DNA of 64,000 nucleotides from Chryseobacterium sp. ERMR1:04 (GCF_001297705.1 NZ_LIRF01000007.1:248001-312000), one strand, 5' to 3'; positions 1-8,443 are shown, counted from the stretch's first letter. Translations and numbers: made by a program. The notes: a model not told the origin generated them from the letters alone.

Positions 1-217
1 TTTGAGTTTATAAGGATAATCTATTAATTTAAAATCAAATGATGAAATGACATCGTTCATTTGACAACAATTATTAATTACTCTTCATCTATTGAGAGAT
101 TCACCAGACAATAATATCCCCAATTTGGGTAGGATTATATTTAAATTCTGGAGGTGTATGTAGCCATGCATTCAGCAATATAGTATCAGAAAAAAATAAT
201 TTTAGTTATATTAAATT

Positions 218-1009
218 ATGAAATTTAGACCCTGTATTAATGTATTTAGAGGGAAGGTTGTTCACACCATAGAAACTTCTCTACGTGGAGGAAAAGAAAA
301 AGCCTTTATAAAACATTTTGAAAGTGAATATACGGCTGCCGATTATGCGAGATTATTCAAACATGATAAGTTGAAAAATGCACATATTCTCTCTTTAGGA
401 TCAGGCAATGATGAGGTAATATTAAAAGCATTAGGAATGCTTAATGATGGAATGAAATATGGAGGAGGGGTTACCGCCGAAAATGCCGCTGTTTATCTGG
501 ATGCTGGCGCTAGCCACATTATCGTTAGTTCCCATGTTTTTAATGGCAGGGGGATTAATTTTGCGAATCTTAAGTCGTTGGTGAAAAAGGTGGGTAAAGA
601 TAAGGTCGTGCTTGATATAAGCTATAGAAAAAAAGGTAAGGATTACCATATGGTCACTCATACTTGGGGCGAACCTGTATCTGTAAAAATAGACCAGGCC
701 TCTCTTTTAAATTTAGCGACTTATTGTGATGAAATAATTGTTCATCGATTCAGGTCCGAGAAATGTGGTAACAAATTGGAATTTGATCTGATCAAAATAT
801 TGGGGGAAGATCTTCCCGTAAAAATGATATATGCAGATGAGATTAGCTCCATTTCCGATCTTAATATCATTAAAGATTTAGGCAACGGAAGAATTGATTT
901 TTGTATTGGTACAGACATGAGTATCTATGGAGGGCCTATTTCGTATCAAGAGCTAACAGAATGGAATCAAAATAATGAAGAGTTGAATATAAATTCAATT
1001 GAAGTATAG
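218..1009 (+). CDS. HisA-like TIM-barrel protein, eukaryotic type, catalytically altered
   Basis: The 263-residue protein aligns along its whole length with the eukaryotic-type ProFAR isomerase (yeast His6/HisA) that acts in histidine synthesis. Conserved landmarks are the N-terminal KFRPCI strand, YGGGV near residue 81, VLDISYRKK near 131-138 and the C-terminal GTDMSIYGG. The first catalytic Asp of HisA (in CIDL) is Asn8 here (CINV), while the second is kept as Asp133. The phosphate-binding stretches usually reading DVEGxxGG and AGG are replaced by FRSEKCGN and ADE. No other his gene is nearby. I infer a paralogue with a changed or lost activity; plain HisA activity is doubtful. The family assignment is fairly sure, the function is not. 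Confidence 0.7.
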   Translation: MKFRPCINVFRGKVVHTIETSLRGGKEKAFIKHFESEYTAADYARLFKHDKLKNAHILSLGSGNDEVILKALGMLNDGMKYGGGVTAENAAVYLDAGASHIIVSSHVFNGRGINFANLKSLVKKVGKDKVVLDISYRKKGKDYHMVTHTWGEPVSVKIDQASLLNLATYCDEIIVHRFRSEKCGNKLEFDLIKILGEDLPVKMIYADEISSISDLNIIKDLGNGRIDFCIGTDMSIYGGPISYQELTEWNQNNEELNINSIEV

Positions 1010-1114
1010 GATAAAAAAGAGGTTGAATTTATTAAATGACGAATTATTTTTATGGGCGAATAGCTTTTAATGTTTTTTTAACTCAGGAAACTTTTCTGTA
1101 AGAAGTACAGGCTG

Positions 1115-1122
1115 TAACTTTG
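1115..1122 (+). promoter_or_regulatory. -7 box of the NPP phosphodiesterase gene
   Basis: TAACTTTG fits the Bacteroidetes -7 consensus TAnnTTTG and lies 15 bases before the ATG at 1138. Transcription from it would begin inside any longer reading frame opening at 1120, which supports the ATG at 1138. No clear -33 TTG was seen. Confidence 0.5.
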
Positions 1123-1137
1123 CTAAAAATTTTTATA

Positions 1138-2421
1138 ATGAAGCGAGGATTACATTTTTTAATGCTTTTGATGTCATTAACGGTGGTTGCTCAAAAAGCG
1201 CCTGTTGATACTGCTCAAATCGTTATTCCTAATAGGTATAATACAGTTGAAGCACAAACAAAACCATATGTGATTATGATCTCTACAGACGGTTTTCGAT
1301 ATGATTATGCTAAAAAGTATAATGCTGAAAATCTTTTAAAATATTCAAATGAAGGCGTTCAGGCAAAGGCAATGATCCCGAGTTATCCGAGCATTACTTT
1401 TCCGAATCACTGGAGTTTGATTACCGGATTATATCCTGCTCACCACGGCTTGGTAGATAACTTTTTTTACGATTATAAAAGAAAGGAATCGTATGCCATG
1501 AGCGATAAGAAAAATGCAGAAGACGGAAGTTGGTATGGTGGAACGCCGCTTTGGGGATTGGCTGAAAAACAGGGAATGATCTCAGCTTCTTTAATGTGGG
1601 TTGGGTCTGCAAGTGATGCAGGAGGAAAAAGACCGACTTATTATTATCCGTATCACGAAAAATTTACGCCTTCTGAAAAAGTGGAAAAAGTGGTTAATTG
1701 GTTAAAATTACCGATGGATAAAAGGCCACATTTTATTTCATTATACTTTCCTGAAGTGGATGGAAGCGGACATCACTTTGGACCAGAAGCTAAAGAAACG
1801 GAAGATGCTGTGCATTTAATTGATAAAGCCATTGGGGAATTGGTTCAAAAGGTTAATGATTTAGGGTTGAAAAACGTCAACTTCGTCTTTGTTTCAGATC
1901 ATGGAATGATTAAAGTAGATGGAGGAACGCCACTTGAAATTCCTGCGTTACTTTTTGATAAAAATAGATTTGACTTTTATAATTCTCAAACCTTATTGAG
2001 AGTGGTTGTAAAAAATCCTTCTGAAGTAAAAGCTGTTTATAAAGAATTGAACGCTCATAAAACAGATGATTACGAAGTTTATTTAGATAAAAAGTTACCT
2101 AAATACCTTCATTTTGGAAGTAAAGATGATCAATACAACAGAATCGGACAAATACTTTTAATTCCAAAAGCTCCGAAGATATTTTTAGAGAAAGGGAAGA
2201 AAACATCAGTTGGAAAACATGGATATAATCCAAGGCTTGTTCCTGAAATGAAAGCAACTTTCTTTGCTTGGGGACCCGAATTTAAAAGCAATGTTGTAAT
2301 TGATGAATTTTCAAACGTAAATGTTTATCCATTAGTGGCTGAAATTTTAGGATTAAAAATTACCCAGCCGATTGATGGAAAATTCAAAGTATTGAAAGAG
2401 ACTTTGGAAGATAAAAAGTAA
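1138..2421 (+). CDS. Ectonucleotide pyrophosphatase/phosphodiesterase (NPP) family
   Basis: A secreted alkaline-phosphatase-superfamily enzyme that would cleave nucleotide phosphodiester or pyrophosphate bonds in the periplasm. I start it at ATG 1138, giving a signal peptide (MKRGLHFLMLLMSLTVVAQ); a TTG 18 bases upstream would spoil it. Metal ligands and nucleophile are visible: Asp51 in STDGF, the nucleophile Thr87 in TFPNH, Asp/His in PEVDGSGHH, SDHGM and the late KHGYNP. At 427 residues it has the usual length of a bacterial NPP. It ends before a perfect inverted repeat shared with the convergent gene. The substrate cannot be told from sequence. Confidence 0.9.
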   Translation: MKRGLHFLMLLMSLTVVAQKAPVDTAQIVIPNRYNTVEAQTKPYVIMISTDGFRYDYAKKYNAENLLKYSNEGVQAKAMIPSYPSITFPNHWSLITGLYPAHHGLVDNFFYDYKRKESYAMSDKKNAEDGSWYGGTPLWGLAEKQGMISASLMWVGSASDAGGKRPTYYYPYHEKFTPSEKVEKVVNWLKLPMDKRPHFISLYFPEVDGSGHHFGPEAKETEDAVHLIDKAIGELVQKVNDLGLKNVNFVFVSDHGMIKVDGGTPLEIPALLFDKNRFDFYNSQTLLRVVVKNPSEVKAVYKELNAHKTDDYEVYLDKKLPKYLHFGSKDDQYNRIGQILLIPKAPKIFLEKGKKTSVGKHGYNPRLVPEMKATFFAWGPEFKSNVVIDEFSNVNVYPLVAEILGLKITQPIDGKFKVLKETLEDKK

Positions 2422-2447
2422 TTTTTGGATTAATTTTTAATATATAA

Positions 2448-2484
2448 ACAATTTTCGGCGAGCCAAAGGCTCGCCGAAAATTGT
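2448..2484. terminator. Bidirectional terminator between convergent genes
   Basis: A perfect inverted repeat with 17-nt arms (left arm ACAATTTTCGGCGAGCC) and a 3-nt AAA loop. The arms end in A/T tracts on both sides, so it can stop transcription of the NPP gene and of the opposing NmrA-family gene. Confidence 0.85.
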
Positions 2485-2512
2485 TTGTAAAAATGACATA
2501 GGAAAATAATCA

Positions 2513-3391
2513 CTAGAATTTTAATGCAAACTCTTTTGCAAACTCCTCCAGCTTAATCTCTCCTTCAACAGGCGAACCATGCTCAAGAAAATCTTTTTGA
2601 ACAACCCCCGTTCTTAGCCCTCTTCCCATTTCAGTATATAATTCAGCCATTTCCTGAGGAAGTCCGGCTTGTAGCATTCCGTTTAAAGAATCTTCATCTT
2701 TAAATTCAACCCAAGGCAATTCTGGTTTTCCGATAGCAGCACCGAAAACTTTGGCAAAATCAGATGCTGGACGCACATCACTTATAATATATTTTATGTT
2801 TTTACCTTCATAATCTTTTACTAATTCTTCTGCAGCAGCCTTCGCAATATCAATCGGATGAACTAATGGGACACTTGAACTTTCAGGATAATTTGCCCCA
2901 ATAATTCCTGCATTTTGAATTAACGGAATATCATTAAAGAAATTGATGTAGAAATATCCTGCTCTCAAGAAAGTTACATTGGTATTTTCTAAATCGGAGT
3001 ATAATTTTTCAATATGGTGGAGTCCTTTTATCGGGCCTGTTTCAACAGGAGATTCAGCACCGATGCTGCTGAGCATAACTACTTTTTTAACGCCTGTTTT
3101 TGAAATAGCTTCAGCATAATTTTTTCCTACATTAATGGTGTTTTCAACAATATTTACTCCACCCATGTTGGGAGGCGTCATCAAAAATACGGCATCTGCA
3201 TTTTCAAAAGATGTAACTAAGAAATCTACATCTGTAATAGAACCGATGGCTGCTTTTGCTCCTAAAGATTCTATTTCACTTTTTTTAGATTCATTACTGC
3301 TGATTACAGTGATATCGTGACCTTCTGCAATAAGTTGTTGAGCTAATGGTTTCGCTACATTTCCTAACGAACCTGTGATAATAATTTTCAT
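2513..3391 (-). CDS. NmrA-family NAD(P)-binding protein
   Basis: A Rossmann-fold protein of the atypical short-chain dehydrogenase (NmrA/QOR2-like) type, about 292 residues. The N-terminus MKIIITGSLGNVAKPLAQQL carries the GxxGxxA dinucleotide motif; these proteins bind NAD(P)H and act as quinone or aldehyde reductases or redox sensors. I start it at ATG 3391, because the longer frame to 3448 would place 19 residues before the Rossmann strand and across the promoter. It is divergent from an HxlR regulator at 3472, the usual arrangement in which the regulator controls the oxidoreductase. The substrate is unknown. Confidence 0.85.
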   Translation of the reverse strand: MKIIITGSLGNVAKPLAQQLIAEGHDITVISSNESKKSEIESLGAKAAIGSITDVDFLVTSFENADAVFLMTPPNMGGVNIVENTINVGKNYAEAISKTGVKKVVMLSSIGAESPVETGPIKGLHHIEKLYSDLENTNVTFLRAGYFYINFFNDIPLIQNAGIIGANYPESSSVPLVHPIDIAKAAAEELVKDYEGKNIKYIISDVRPASDFAKVFGAAIGKPELPWVEFKDEDSLNGMLQAGLPQEMAELYTEMGRGLRTGVVQKDFLEHGSPVEGEIKLEEFAKEFALKF

Positions 3392-3417
3392 ATGTAATAT
3401 TTTTTTATTTCTGATAA

Positions 3418-3448
3418 CAAAGGTATATTTGTACTTACTTTTATACAA
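3418..3448 (-). promoter_or_regulatory. Promoter of the NmrA-family gene
   Basis: Read on the minus strand: TTG, a 20-nt spacer, then TACCTTTG, matching the Bacteroidetes -33/-7 consensus (TTG N17-23 TAnnTTTG). It lies 27 bases before the ATG at 3391. Confidence 0.65.
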
Positions 3449-3456
3449 GTACTTAC
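3431..3456. promoter_or_regulatory. Putative HxlR operator, direct repeat GTACTTAC
   Basis: Two copies of GTACTTAC start 18 bases apart (3431 and 3449), and the second lies in the palindrome AAGTACTT. They cover the -33 part of the divergent promoter, where the adjacent HxlR regulator could block transcription. This rests on position and repetition only. Confidence 0.45.
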
Positions 3457-3471
3457 CCTAAAGTATGTATC

Positions 3472-3840
3472 ATGACAGCGATTAAAGAAACCTCTACGAT
3501 TCAGCAGAATAAAAAATATGCATTAGACAAATGCCCTGTTGCCTATGTGATGGAAAAGATTGGGGGCCATTGGAAACCGATTATTTTATATCAACTCTCG
3601 AACGGTGACAAAAGATACAGTGTCTTAAAGCGTGCGATTCCGGCTGTAACAGAAAAAGTACTCATTCAGCATCTTAAACAATTGGAAGCAGACGGCTTGG
3701 TGATCAGAATTGCAAAACCTGTAGTTCCTCCTCATGTTACCTATGAATTGAGTAAAGCGGGTAAAGGATTAATTCCTGTTATCCATCAAATGGCAGAGTG
3801 GGCGTTTAAAGATATGGATGGTGAATATAAAAGTGAATAA
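3472..3840 (+). CDS. HxlR-family transcriptional regulator
   Basis: A winged-helix DNA-binding protein of 122 residues, the normal HxlR size. It has the family opening CPVAYVMEKIGGHWKPIILYQL (given here only as a landmark around residues 22-43), with the Cys that senses electrophiles or oxidants in HypR/QorR-type members, then RYSVLKRAIPAVTEK and the recognition helix region VLIQHLKQLEADG. It is transcribed away from the NmrA oxidoreductase over an 80-bp gap with a candidate operator. I infer local control of that oxidoreductase, perhaps in quinone or aldehyde stress. Confidence 0.9.
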   Translation: MTAIKETSTIQQNKKYALDKCPVAYVMEKIGGHWKPIILYQLSNGDKRYSVLKRAIPAVTEKVLIQHLKQLEADGLVIRIAKPVVPPHVTYELSKAGKGLIPVIHQMAEWAFKDMDGEYKSE

Positions 3841-4260
3841 TTGAATAGAAAGAATTATCAACAATCTTCAAACCCATTAATACCCCATCAATAGGAATGG
3901 GCTTTAGCCCATTTTCAAAATTGAAACCATCACATTTGGCTTTAGCCAAAACTTAAGATAGAATTGTATTTCTTAAATGAAATGCCTTTGTTTCTCTTTA
4001 AAACATAATTCATTAAAAAAAACTTTTTCTTCCTTTGCGATAAATAAGAAATTTAACCGCAAAAGAAGCAAAAGCTATTTGAATATTATATCATTAAAAG
4101 ATCAAAGTTCTCAAAAGAATAATATTTCGACTCCGCTCAATATGCAAAGATTTTTAAAAACTTATGTGTTCTTATTAGCAGCATAAATGGTAATCTTAAA
4201 ATAAACAAATATGTCAATCTTTTGTACCTTTTGTGGTTGAAATGAAAAGTTTAAACAAAA
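3841..4260. repeat. Intergenic region with twin GGCTTTAGCC hairpins
   Basis: No convincing gene. Two small palindromes share the core GGCTTTAGCC: AATGGGCTTTAGCCCATT at 3896-3913 and TTTGGCTTTAGCCAAA at 3935-3950. The rest is AT-rich with CTTTGCG and AACCGCAAAAG patches like those in the gap at 6817-7103. A 69-codon frame at 3977-4186 has the composition of this filler and no recognisable domain, so I leave it out. Confidence 0.5.
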
Positions 4261-4284
4261 AAGACTCCCAAAAATGAGAGTCTT
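4261..4284 (-). terminator. Terminator of the cupin-alcohol dehydrogenase operon
   Basis: AAGACTC and GAGTCTT arms around a 10-nt loop, followed on the minus strand by a run of six T. It lies 22 bases after the dehydrogenase stop. Confidence 0.75.
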
Positions 4285-4306
4285 AATTAAATTATATATC
4301 AAGAAA

Positions 4307-5359
4307 TTACAAAGATTTCATATCAATCACGAAACGGTATCTCACGTCGCTTTTCAACATTCTTTCGTATGCTCCGTTGATGTCTTGCATATTGATCATT
4401 TCAATTTCAGATACAATATTGTGCTCACCACAGAAATCAAGCATTTCCTGAGTTTCAGCAATACCACCAATTACAGAACCTGCTACAGATTTTCTTCCTA
4501 AAATCATTGGAACAGTATTTAAAATAGGTTCCAGACCGCCTAAATATCCAACCAAAACAAGCGTTCCGCTGATATTTAAAGTGGTAACATAAGGATTAAC
4601 ATCGTGTACATAAGGAACAGTATCGATAATCACATCAAATTTTCCTTTTACAGAATCCATTTGAGAATCATCAGTAGAAATGACAACATGATCAGCGCCT
4701 AATTGTTTAGCATCTTCCGTTTTACCTGGAGTTCTAGAGAATAAAGTAACTTCTGCACCTAAACCTTTTGCCAGTTTAATAGCCATGTGACCTAATCCTC
4801 CAAGACCTACAACAGCCACTTTAGAACCCGGACCCACGTTCCAGTGCTTTAATGGAGACCAAGTCGTGATTCCTGCACAAAGAAGAGGAGCAACGGCTGC
4901 AAGATCTAAGTTTTCAGGTACTTTTAAAACATGATTAGCATCTACAACCACTTTTTGAGAATATCCTCCGAAAGTGTGACCTCCCAAATGTTTGTCTTTT
5001 CCGTTATAGGTTCCTGTGAAACCGTTTAAACAATATTGTTCAAGATCTTGCTTACAACTGTCGCAATGTCCGCAAGAATCTACGATACATCCTACACCTG
5101 CTAAATCACCTACTTTAAATTTAGAAACATCGCTTCCTACTTTTGTAATTCTTCCTACAATTTCGTGTCCCGGAACTGCCGGATACATGGTGCCGCCCCA
5201 GTCGTTTCTTGCGGTATGAAGGTCAGAGTGACAAACGCCACAATATAGAATATCAATTTCTACATCGTTGGGTGTTGTATCTCTTCTTTCAATATTCATT
5301 TCTTTTAAATCTGCCGTCGTAGACTCTGCTGCGAAAGCTTTTACTGTAAATGTGCTCAT
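4307..5359 (-). CDS. Zinc-dependent alcohol dehydrogenase (YahK/cinnamyl-alcohol type)
   Basis: A medium-chain dehydrogenase of 350 residues that would interconvert aldehydes and primary alcohols with NADP(H). Catalytic zinc ligands lie in CGVCHSDLH and GHE (VPGHEIVGR), structural zinc cysteines in CGHCDSCKQDLEQYC, and the nucleotide-binding motif is GLGGLGHMAIKLAK. The overall pattern matches the YahK/AdhC group of broad-range aldehyde reductases. It follows the cupin gene by 19 bases, so the two form an operon, and a terminator follows. The AraC gene transcribed the other way is the likely regulator. Confidence 0.92.
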   Translation of the reverse strand: MSTFTVKAFAAESTTADLKEMNIERRDTTPNDVEIDILYCGVCHSDLHTARNDWGGTMYPAVPGHEIVGRITKVGSDVSKFKVGDLAGVGCIVDSCGHCDSCKQDLEQYCLNGFTGTYNGKDKHLGGHTFGGYSQKVVVDANHVLKVPENLDLAAVAPLLCAGITTWSPLKHWNVGPGSKVAVVGLGGLGHMAIKLAKGLGAEVTLFSRTPGKTEDAKQLGADHVVISTDDSQMDSVKGKFDVIIDTVPYVHDVNPYVTTLNISGTLVLVGYLGGLEPILNTVPMILGRKSVAGSVIGGIAETQEMLDFCGEHNIVSEIEMINMQDINGAYERMLKSDVRYRFVIDMKSL

Positions 5360-5378
5360 TTGATTTTTTTATTTAGTT

Positions 5379-5783
5379 TTATAAGTTGTTGTATTCTTCG
5401 TCAGTTACCGGTTCCATCCATTCTACAATCCCATTTTGAGTATTAGGATTGATGGCGATATGGGTGAATTCACTATCAGGACCAGCTCCGTGCCAATGAA
5501 CGATATGAGGAGGTATATTCACAACATCTCCCGCTTTTAAAACTTGAGCAGGTTTTCCTTTTTCCTGATAAAATCCCGTTCCTGAGGTTACGATTAAGAT
5601 CTGTCCACCGCCATGAGAATGCCAGTTATTTCTACAGCGCGGTTCGAAAATTACATTCCCGATCTGGCAGTTAAGTTCATCTGCGTTGGGCTTTAAAATT
5701 TGTACCCAAGCGGTTCCTCCTGAAAAATATTCAGAGGGTGCCTTTTCTCCCTTAGGAAAAATAGAAGTATTAAATGTTTCCAT
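5379..5783 (-). CDS. Small cupin protein (hydroxynitrile-lyase-like fold)
   Basis: A 134-residue single-domain cupin. Motif 1 is NWHSHGGGQILIVTSGTG with metal ligands His-His-Gln, and motif 2 is NIPPHIVHWHGA with the fourth ligand His. This pattern is that of the bacterial cupins related to manganese hydroxynitrile lyases and carboxymuconolactone-decarboxylase-associated cupins. It is first gene of an operon with the alcohol dehydrogenase and divergent from an AraC regulator, a layout that suggests aldehyde or quinone detoxification. The actual reaction cannot be assigned. Confidence 0.85.
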   Translation of the reverse strand: METFNTSIFPKGEKAPSEYFSGGTAWVQILKPNADELNCQIGNVIFEPRCRNNWHSHGGGQILIVTSGTGFYQEKGKPAQVLKAGDVVNIPPHIVHWHGAGPDSEFTHIAINPNTQNGIVEWMEPVTDEEYNNL

Positions 5784-5841
5784 AACAGTGCAAAAGTCGA
5801 TACTTTTAAAAGAACAATACTTATATAAATTACTGAATGAT

Positions 5842-5872
5842 GTACCAATTTTACCGACAATCTAAAAGGTAC
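5842..5872. promoter_or_regulatory. Candidate operator between cupin and AraC genes
   Basis: An inverted repeat, GTACCaaTTTT at 5842-5852 and AAAAGGTAC at 5864-5872, lies in the divergent promoter region just before the -7 box of the AraC gene. It could bind a regulator of either gene; no experimental parallel is known to me. Confidence 0.35.
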
Positions 5873-5884
5873 GAAAGAAAGTGG

Positions 5885-5892
5885 TAATTTTG
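5885..5892 (+). promoter_or_regulatory. -7 box of the AraC gene
   Basis: TAATTTTG matches TAnnTTTG. It lies inside the longest reading frame (from GTG 5881), so translation should start downstream; ATG 5914 leaves a workable leader. Confidence 0.55.
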
Positions 5893-5913
5893 AATAAGAT
5901 TAAAATGAAATTC

Positions 5914-6816
5914 ATGGAAAATCAAGAAGTTGAAATTTATAATAGCGTTTCGGAATATAATAAAATGGCGAATCAGGAAACCTTACATCCAATGGTAAGT
6001 GTGATAGATTTTTCAAAATCTGATCCTATTAGCCAGCACAAAAGAACATTTGGTTTTTATACCGTTTTTTTGAAGGATGTAATGTGTGGAGATATGTTGT
6101 ACGGTAAAAACAGTTACGATTATCAGGAAGGAACTTTAGTTTTCATTGCTCCTGGCCAGACGTATGGAATTTACAATAAAGGAAAACAAATTCAGCCGGC
6201 AGGTTTTGCTTTACTATTTCATCCAGATCTTATTAAAGGAACCAATTTAGGGAAGAATATAAAGGAGTACTCATTTTTTTCTTACGATGTTCACGAAGCA
6301 TTACACCTTTCTGAAAAGGAAAGAGAAATCATTTTAGAATGTTTTAAAAATATCAAATTAGAGCTCGACCAGTCGATTGATAAACACAGTAAGTCTTTAA
6401 TTGTTAATAATATTGAACTATTTTTAAATTACTGTATGCGTTTCTATGACCGTCAGTTTATCACGAGAGATCATATTAATCAGGGAGTTATTGGGAAGTT
6501 TGAAAATCTTTTGGATGACTATTTACTATCTGATAAGCCTAAGAATCTGGGTTTCCCGATGGTAAATTATTTCGCAGAGCAGCTTAATCTTTCGGCAAAC
6601 TACTTCGGAGATATTATTAAAAAAGAATTGGGAATTTCTGCTCAGGAGTTTATCCATAATAAATTAATTGATGTCGCTAAAAAACAAATTTTCAATCCTG
6701 AAAAATCCATTAGTGAAATCTCTTATGATCTTGGGTTTAAATATCCACAGCACTTCACGCGATTATTCAAAACTAAAGTTGGGGTTTCTCCAACTGAATA
6801 TAAAACGTTGAATTAA
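5914..6816 (+). CDS. AraC-family transcriptional regulator
   Basis: About 300 residues. The N-terminal half is a cupin-like sensor domain (residues about 15-140 with GTLVFIAPGQTYGIY) and the C-terminal 100 residues hold the two helix-turn-helix units, with FAEQLNLSANYFGDIIKKE and ISEISYDLGFKYPQHFTRLF followed by the family ending GVSPTEYK. I start it at ATG 5914 because a -7 box occupies 5885-5892; ATG 5905 is possible. It is divergent from the cupin-dehydrogenase operon, which it most likely activates in response to an aldehyde-type signal (inference). Confidence 0.9.
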   Translation: MENQEVEIYNSVSEYNKMANQETLHPMVSVIDFSKSDPISQHKRTFGFYTVFLKDVMCGDMLYGKNSYDYQEGTLVFIAPGQTYGIYNKGKQIQPAGFALLFHPDLIKGTNLGKNIKEYSFFSYDVHEALHLSEKEREIILECFKNIKLELDQSIDKHSKSLIVNNIELFLNYCMRFYDRQFITRDHINQGVIGKFENLLDDYLLSDKPKNLGFPMVNYFAEQLNLSANYFGDIIKKELGISAQEFIHNKLIDVAKKQIFNPEKSISEISYDLGFKYPQHFTRLFKTKVGVSPTEYKTLN

Positions 6817-6819
6817 GTT

Positions 6820-7031
6820 TTTTTAAACACTTATAGCACTAATATTTTCACAAATAACACGAATCTACAATCTATAATTTAAAACTTTGCGCTCTTAGCT
6901 AAGTGAAACGCCTTTGCGAACGAAAAATATTTTCAAACATTTCAAAAAAACTTTGCGTCCTTTGCGTTAAAAATAAAATTCTCATTAGTGAAAATTAGTG
7001 TTAAAAATCTGTGTCATTTGTGTTTAAACAA
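6820..7031. repeat. Degenerate interspersed repeat before the carboxylesterase
   Basis: A 210-bp AT-rich stretch bounded by TTTAAACAC near 6827 and GTGTTTAAA near 7020, with internal CACTAATATTTTCACAAATAACACGAAT-like words (partly quoted) and their inverted forms TTAGTGAAAATTAGTG. The same words form the hairpin at 8452-8543 on the other side of the esterase. CTTTGCG patches lie in the middle. No coding content. Confidence 0.5.
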
Positions 7032-7103
7032 AAAACAAAATTTGTAAATTGTAGTTGAAAAACAGCTTAAAGTCTATTGCTTACTGCTTAAAGCCCAAAT
7101 CAA

Positions 7104-8443
7104 ATGACAACACAACAAAATATCGGCACCCATACCTTTCATTCCTCTTTTGGGAAAATTTTAGCCCTAAAAGAAAATGGTATTTTAAAAGCGAAAAGTA
7201 TTCGTTACGCCCATTCTGAAAGGTTTCAAAAACCGGTTCCTGAAAAACCGTCATCTTCGGAACTCGTTTTTCTGGATAGAACGCCTGTTTGTCCGCAAAA
7301 TATCAGTCCGTTATTAGAAAAAATGATTGGGAAAATAGATCTTGATCTTTTTGAGGTGGAAGAATCTACGCAATATCTATCCATTTACCGTCCTGAAAAT
7401 ACCATTCAGAATGAAAAATTACCTGTTGTCGTCTGGATTCATGGTGGATCTTATGAAATAGGCTGTGGAGATGTCTCAACCGCTGATCCTACCGATTGGG
7501 TGAAAGAACAAAATATTATTGTGGTTACGGTTTCCTACCGATTGGGATTTTTCGGTTTCTTGGGGGAAGTGAAAAAAGACCTGCTAATTTAGGGTTGTTT
7601 GATATTATTGAAGCGTTGAAATGGATAAAAATATACATTAATGATTTCGGTGGAGATCCTGAAAATATTACCCTTTTGGGACAGTCTTCCGGTGGAGATG
7701 CAATTGCCCACCTGATGATTTCTGATGGCGTGGAAAATTTATTTCAAAGAGTAATTATTCAAAGCGCTCCGTTGGGGCTTCGAAATAACCGGCAAAAAAT
7801 GCTCACTGAATTTTTAGCAAAAACAGAACAGTTTACAGCTGAAACAGATCTTTTAGAAATTGTGGAAAACTATAAAAATTTTGTCCCATCCTTTTTCAAA
7901 TACGGATTAAAAGCGGCCATGCCTTTCGGGGCTCAATATGGTTTTCCTCCTTTATGTAGTGAAGAGGAATCTATAGAAAAATGGAAACAAAGTGCCAAAA
8001 AATATGATGTTTTAATAGGCTTAAATGAAGATGAGACCTCATTTTACATAAAAGCTTCAGACTCGATGAACAAGTACCTTAATCTGGGTTTTGGTAAAAA
8101 GATCATCAGTAAAACCATTCGGGCAACAACAGAAATTATTTATGGAAAGCCCACTCAGTCTTTTGCTGAAAACTTTGCGGAAGCTGGGGGAAATATTTAT
8201 CTATTCAGAATTCATTCCCGATTGATCAATAATTTTTTTGGGGCGGCGCATGCATTTGATCTTCCTCTCTTGTTTGGAAATGAAAATGCCTGGAAATCTT
8301 CAGGATTATTAAAAGATGTTCTCTGGAAATATATTCATGAGAACGGACAAATACTGAGAGCTCTTTGGGCAGGATTTGCCCGCAACGGAAATGTTTCAGA
8401 ATCCTCTGAAATGCCTTCTATGCTGGAACTCCGAAAAATTTAG
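7104..8443 (+). pseudogene. Type-B carboxylesterase broken by a frameshift
   Basis: A para-nitrobenzyl-esterase-like alpha/beta hydrolase split over two frames. The first part (7104 to about 7575) has the oxyanion-hole motif WIHGGSYEIGCG and SYRLGFFGFLG. The second (about 7565-8443) continues at ANLGLFDIIEALKWI and holds the nucleophile elbow GQSSGG, the acid in NEDETSF and His in AAHAFDLPLLFGN. All catalytic residues survive, so the break is recent or a sequencing error. It falls between TTGGGGGAAG and GAAAAAAG at 7560-7582, where one base is missing relative to the expected frame. The C-terminus may carry a second shift near 8410, since an alternative frame there continues to 8460 or so. 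Confidence 0.8.

Noticed and set aside
101..205. Minus-strand fragment reading ...LLNAWLHTPPEFKYNPTQ... and stopping at 101
   Set aside because: It looks protein-like but is only about 33 codons with a stop upstream in the same frame. It could be a gene remnant, but I cannot support a feature.
3977..4186. 69-codon plus-strand frame
   Set aside because: It lies in repeat-like filler with CTTTGCG and AACCGCAAAAG words, has no recognisable domain or promoter, and its composition is like the non-coding gap at 6817-7103.
7556..7590. Programmed -1 frameshift in the esterase
   Set aside because: The A6 run follows GTG in a phase that does not form the X_XXY_YYZ slippery heptamer, and no downstream stimulatory structure was seen. 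A mutation or sequencing error is simpler.
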